A DNA stretch of 20,679 nt from IMG/VR virus record IMGVR_UViG_3300000101_000184, positions 1 through 20,679 of that record; one strand, written 5' to 3'. Position 1 is the stretch's first letter. The number at the start of each line of letters is the position of its first letter. The notes beneath the pieces are model-generated. The model worked only from the letters and a program-made list of their open reading frames with translations. It had not been told where the DNA came from and searched no databases. The stretch comes from a virus. A program made the position numbers and the translations under genes. Positions 19,211 through 20,679 of the stretch are shown one piece after another.

Positions 19211-19447
19211 ATGACAAACACAACCAACACAACCCGCCCAGTAGTTAAATCCATGAAGCCTGAGTTGTATGTACAGCATACATTCCACATGAAAAAAGCA
19301 CGTAAGTACACTTACAACTACTCTGTATCAGACGACTACATCTTACAGAACTGGAGTACCTCTACGGTCAAAGCTATGGCTAATGAACTCAATGAGTATA
19401 CACACCGTATTTCCTACCGTGTTGAGGTACTAAGGCAGTTGGTTTGA
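19211..19447 (+). CDS. Unknown basic protein (78 aa)
   Basis: The product begins MTNTTNTTRPVVKSMKPELYV and continues with QHTFHMKKARKYTYNYSVSD, then a helical C-terminus with MANELNEYTHRISYRVEVLR. The family is unknown to me. AAGGAG lies 8 nt before the ATG, which is convincing. Its stop TGA overlaps a possible TTG start of the next gene. Confidence 0.65.
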   Translation: MTNTTNTTRPVVKSMKPELYVQHTFHMKKARKYTYNYSVSDDYILQNWSTSTVKAMANELNEYTHRISYRVEVLRQLV

Positions 19448-19551
19448 TTGAGCGAAAAGTTGTACGCCGTAGCACTAAGCTGTTGGCACAACGCAAGCAG
19501 TTAGTAACGTGGCTGGCAAAAGTTAATGAGAAACTAGAAGGAGTATCATAA
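19444..19551 (+). CDS. Possible TTG-started small helical protein (35 aa)
   Basis: From TTG at 19444 (TTGA overlap with the previous stop) the frame reads LIERKVVRRSTKLLAQRKQL, then VTWLAKVNEKLEGVS, ending TAA. It is basic and helical. It fills the gap of about 105 nt between two solid genes, and AAGG lies about 10 nt before the TTG. No ATG is available after the last upstream stop. The next gene's ribosome site lies in its last codons. I do not recognise it. Confidence 0.45.
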   Translation: MIERKVVRRSTKLLAQRKQLVTWLAKVNEKLEGVS

Positions 19552-19552
19552 T

Positions 19553-19774
19553 ATGTTTGTAATCTTTGCAACTAAACCATTGAATGATGGCACAAAAGGT
19601 TTTCGTTTTAATATCCTTGGACGTAAAGGTTTGTATCGTAAGCGTAAAGCAATGTCCCGTGGATGGTTCAAGTATCAACCACTGGACAGCATGAATGCCT
19701 ATCACTTTGGCAAGCGTACCTTGTACGTTGAACATGCATACAATCGTAAGAAACTATTTCATTTTGCAGGATAG
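19553..19774 (+). CDS. Small basic aromatic-rich protein (73 aa)
   Basis: The product reads MFVIFATKPLNDGTKGFRFN, then ILGRKGLYRKRKAMSRGWFK and YQPLDSMNAYHFGKRTLYVEHA, ending KLFHFAG. It looks like a small beta-strand protein rich in Arg, Lys and Tyr/Phe. Family unknown. AGAAGGAG lies about 10 nt before the ATG. A small nucleic-acid-binding or host-takeover role is possible but not shown. Confidence 0.6.
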   Translation: MFVIFATKPLNDGTKGFRFNILGRKGLYRKRKAMSRGWFKYQPLDSMNAYHFGKRTLYVEHAYNRKKLFHFAG

Positions 19775-19786
19775 GAGAACATTAAC

Positions 19787-20056
19787 ATGGATAAGAAATT
19801 AAAAACAGAATTGACCCGTGAAGAAGTAGAAAAACTATTGGAGGTATTTAACACAATAGACAATATGGTGGACGATACAATGGAGATGATGGATGTACGT
19901 TTGTCACAGCTAAGTAATGTAAGGGATAAGGCGTACTCATTACAGCACATATTTGACTTCCGCCCCCAAATAGGTGAGGATGGTAATCCTAAGCATTGGT
20001 TGCCTAAGGTAATGCCTGACGATGATAGCGCATGGTTTTATGAGAATAAGGAGTAA
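19787..20056 (+). CDS. Acidic helical protein (89 aa)
   Basis: An N-terminal helical part (MDKKLKTELTREEVEKLLEV, then FNTIDNMVDDTMEMMDVRLS) could form a coiled coil. The C-terminal part is DFRPQIGEDGNPKHWLPKVMPDDDSAWFYENKE. Family unknown to me. AGGAGAACATTAAC before the ATG gives a good ribosome site. The acidic composition contrasts with the basic neighbour on its left. Confidence 0.6.
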   Translation: MDKKLKTELTREEVEKLLEVFNTIDNMVDDTMEMMDVRLSQLSNVRDKAYSLQHIFDFRPQIGEDGNPKHWLPKVMPDDDSAWFYENKE

Positions 20057-20062
20057 ATACAT

Positions 20063-20299
20063 ATGGCTGTAACAGCATATGATGTAACTTTAGAAATAGA
20101 TGAATATAAATCTGTGGTAAAACTGGACACTACGTATCCCGCTGTGTCTGATTGGGTGACTGCTACAGAGTTCGCTATACATCTAGCTCTGTACGAACAC
20201 CCAGATGCTCACATAGAATTTGTAGACTGTGCTGAGTATGAACACAAAGAGTATTCAAAGTATGGACACATACATGCCGCACCTGTTGTACTACAGTGA
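20063..20299 (+). CDS. Unknown acidic protein (78 aa)
   Basis: The product reads MAVTAYDVTLEIDEYKSVVK, then LDTTYPAVSDWVTATEFAIH, then HIEFVDCAEYEHKEYSKYGH and IHAAPVVLQ. It appears to be a small alpha/beta protein rich in Asp, Glu and Tyr. Family unknown. Its AAGGAG ribosome site, 8-9 nt before the ATG, contains part of the stop of the preceding gene. Confidence 0.6.
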   Translation: MAVTAYDVTLEIDEYKSVVKLDTTYPAVSDWVTATEFAIHLALYEHPDAHIEFVDCAEYEHKEYSKYGHIHAAPVVLQ

Positions 20300-20378
20300 C
20301 GATCCTAAACCTGTACCTGCCGATGATCCATGTGATGATTGGTCAGGTACACCCCTACCCAAGAGGAAAGATAAATGA
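20274..20378 (+). CDS. Small Asp/Pro-rich peptide (34 aa)
   Basis: ATG at 20274 to TGA at 20376-20378 gives MPHLLYYSDDPKPVPADDPC, then DDWSGTPLPKRKDK. It overlaps the preceding gene by 26 nt and the next start by 4 nt (ATGA), and otherwise fills the 75-nt gap. I recall the PADDPCDDWSG type of sequence from phage small proteins but cannot give a function. No strong ribosome site is seen before the ATG. Confidence 0.4.
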   Translation: MPHLLYYSDDPKPVPADDPCDDWSGTPLPKRKDK

Positions 20379-20679
20379 TTAGTGCAGCATTAATATGCCT
20401 TGCTTTAAATGTGTACCATGAATCACGTAGTGAACCTATGATAGGACAGTACGCTGTAGCACAGGTAACTTTGAACAGGGTCAGCAGTAACAAGTGGCCT
20501 AATGATGTGTGTAAGGTAGTTAAACAAGGTTATCATAAAGGGAAACACCGATGCCAGTTTAGCTGGTACTGTGACGGTAAGTCCGACAAACCATTAGAAG
20601 AAATAGCATGGGCTAAGTCACTGATTGTAGCTGATAATGTACTATCAGGCGTAGTTGAAGACTTGACTAATAATTCTAC
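20375..20679 (+). CDS. SleB-type cell-wall hydrolase (3' end outside window)
   Basis: The 101 visible residues show the SleB/Hydrolase_2 core: ALNVYHESRSEP with catalytic Glu16, then GQYAVAQVTLNRV, then WPNDVCKVVKQG, and CQFSWYCDG (60-68). This family cleaves peptidoglycan glycan bonds. The hydrophobic start (MISAALICLAL) looks short for a signal anchor. The gene sits in the rightward block, away from the lysis group with holin-like proteins and the M15 peptidase, so it may serve a different step or be a second lysis enzyme. AGAGGAAAG gives a ribosome site. The frame is still open at the window edge. Confidence 0.8.
   Translation, partial: MISAALICLALNVYHESRSEPMIGQYAVAQVTLNRVSSNKWPNDVCKVVKQGYHKGKHRCQFSWYCDGKSDKPLEEIAWAKSLIVADNVLSGVVEDLTNNS

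Overview
The window looks like part of a tailed double-stranded DNA phage genome, probably marine and probably infecting an alphaproteobacterium. The phage call rests on large terminase, portal, scaffold, capsid, tail, M15 endolysin and SleB-type hydrolase genes packed with almost no spacing. The host call is inference: most proteins resemble families I know from marine phages, and one small gene encodes a DUF1127 protein, a family concentrated in Alphaproteobacteria. No integrase, IS element, CRISPR array, rRNA or tRNA is visible.

Positions 1-15538 are transcribed leftwards (minus strand). In transcription order this block holds three small hypothetical proteins, a Cys-rich exported-type peptide and a small beta-rich protein. 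Next come a DUF1127 protein, two very basic proteins joined at a TAATG, a lysis group (two membrane proteins, a basic membrane-associated protein, an M15 peptidase) and the packaging and head genes: small terminase candidate, HTH protein, large terminase, portal, a 72-aa protein, an 800-aa virion protein, scaffold and major capsid protein. Two small virion proteins and a tail protein cut by the window edge follow. Most junctions overlap by 1, 4 or 8 nt, as expected for coupled translation. Two internal leftward promoters can be proposed, before the capsid gene and before the DUF1127 gene. Both have a TGATATAAC -10 element and a hairpin at the predicted mRNA 5' end.

Positions 15539-16550 form a noncoding region of about 1 kb between the leftward and rightward units, and hold the densest unexplained structure in the window. 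It contains iteron-like repeats, a G-quadruplex-capable tract, a series of short inverted repeats, a tandem GTAATTAC palindrome, a promoter and an 84-nt imperfect hairpin that ends just before the first rightward gene. It is the best candidate for an origin and/or early control region.

Positions 16551-20679 are transcribed rightwards and hold many small, probably early genes, mostly of unknown function. Exceptions are a 218-aa protein with a possible HhH-GPD (DNA glycosylase-like) core, a protein with a YodL-like motif, and a SleB-type cell-wall hydrolase cut by the right edge. The palindrome GTCCAATGTTGGAC, or a close variant, occurs six times between 16265 and 18693, both between and inside genes and in different reading frames, which suggests a DNA-level site. 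All family assignments come from reading the translations; no database search was run.
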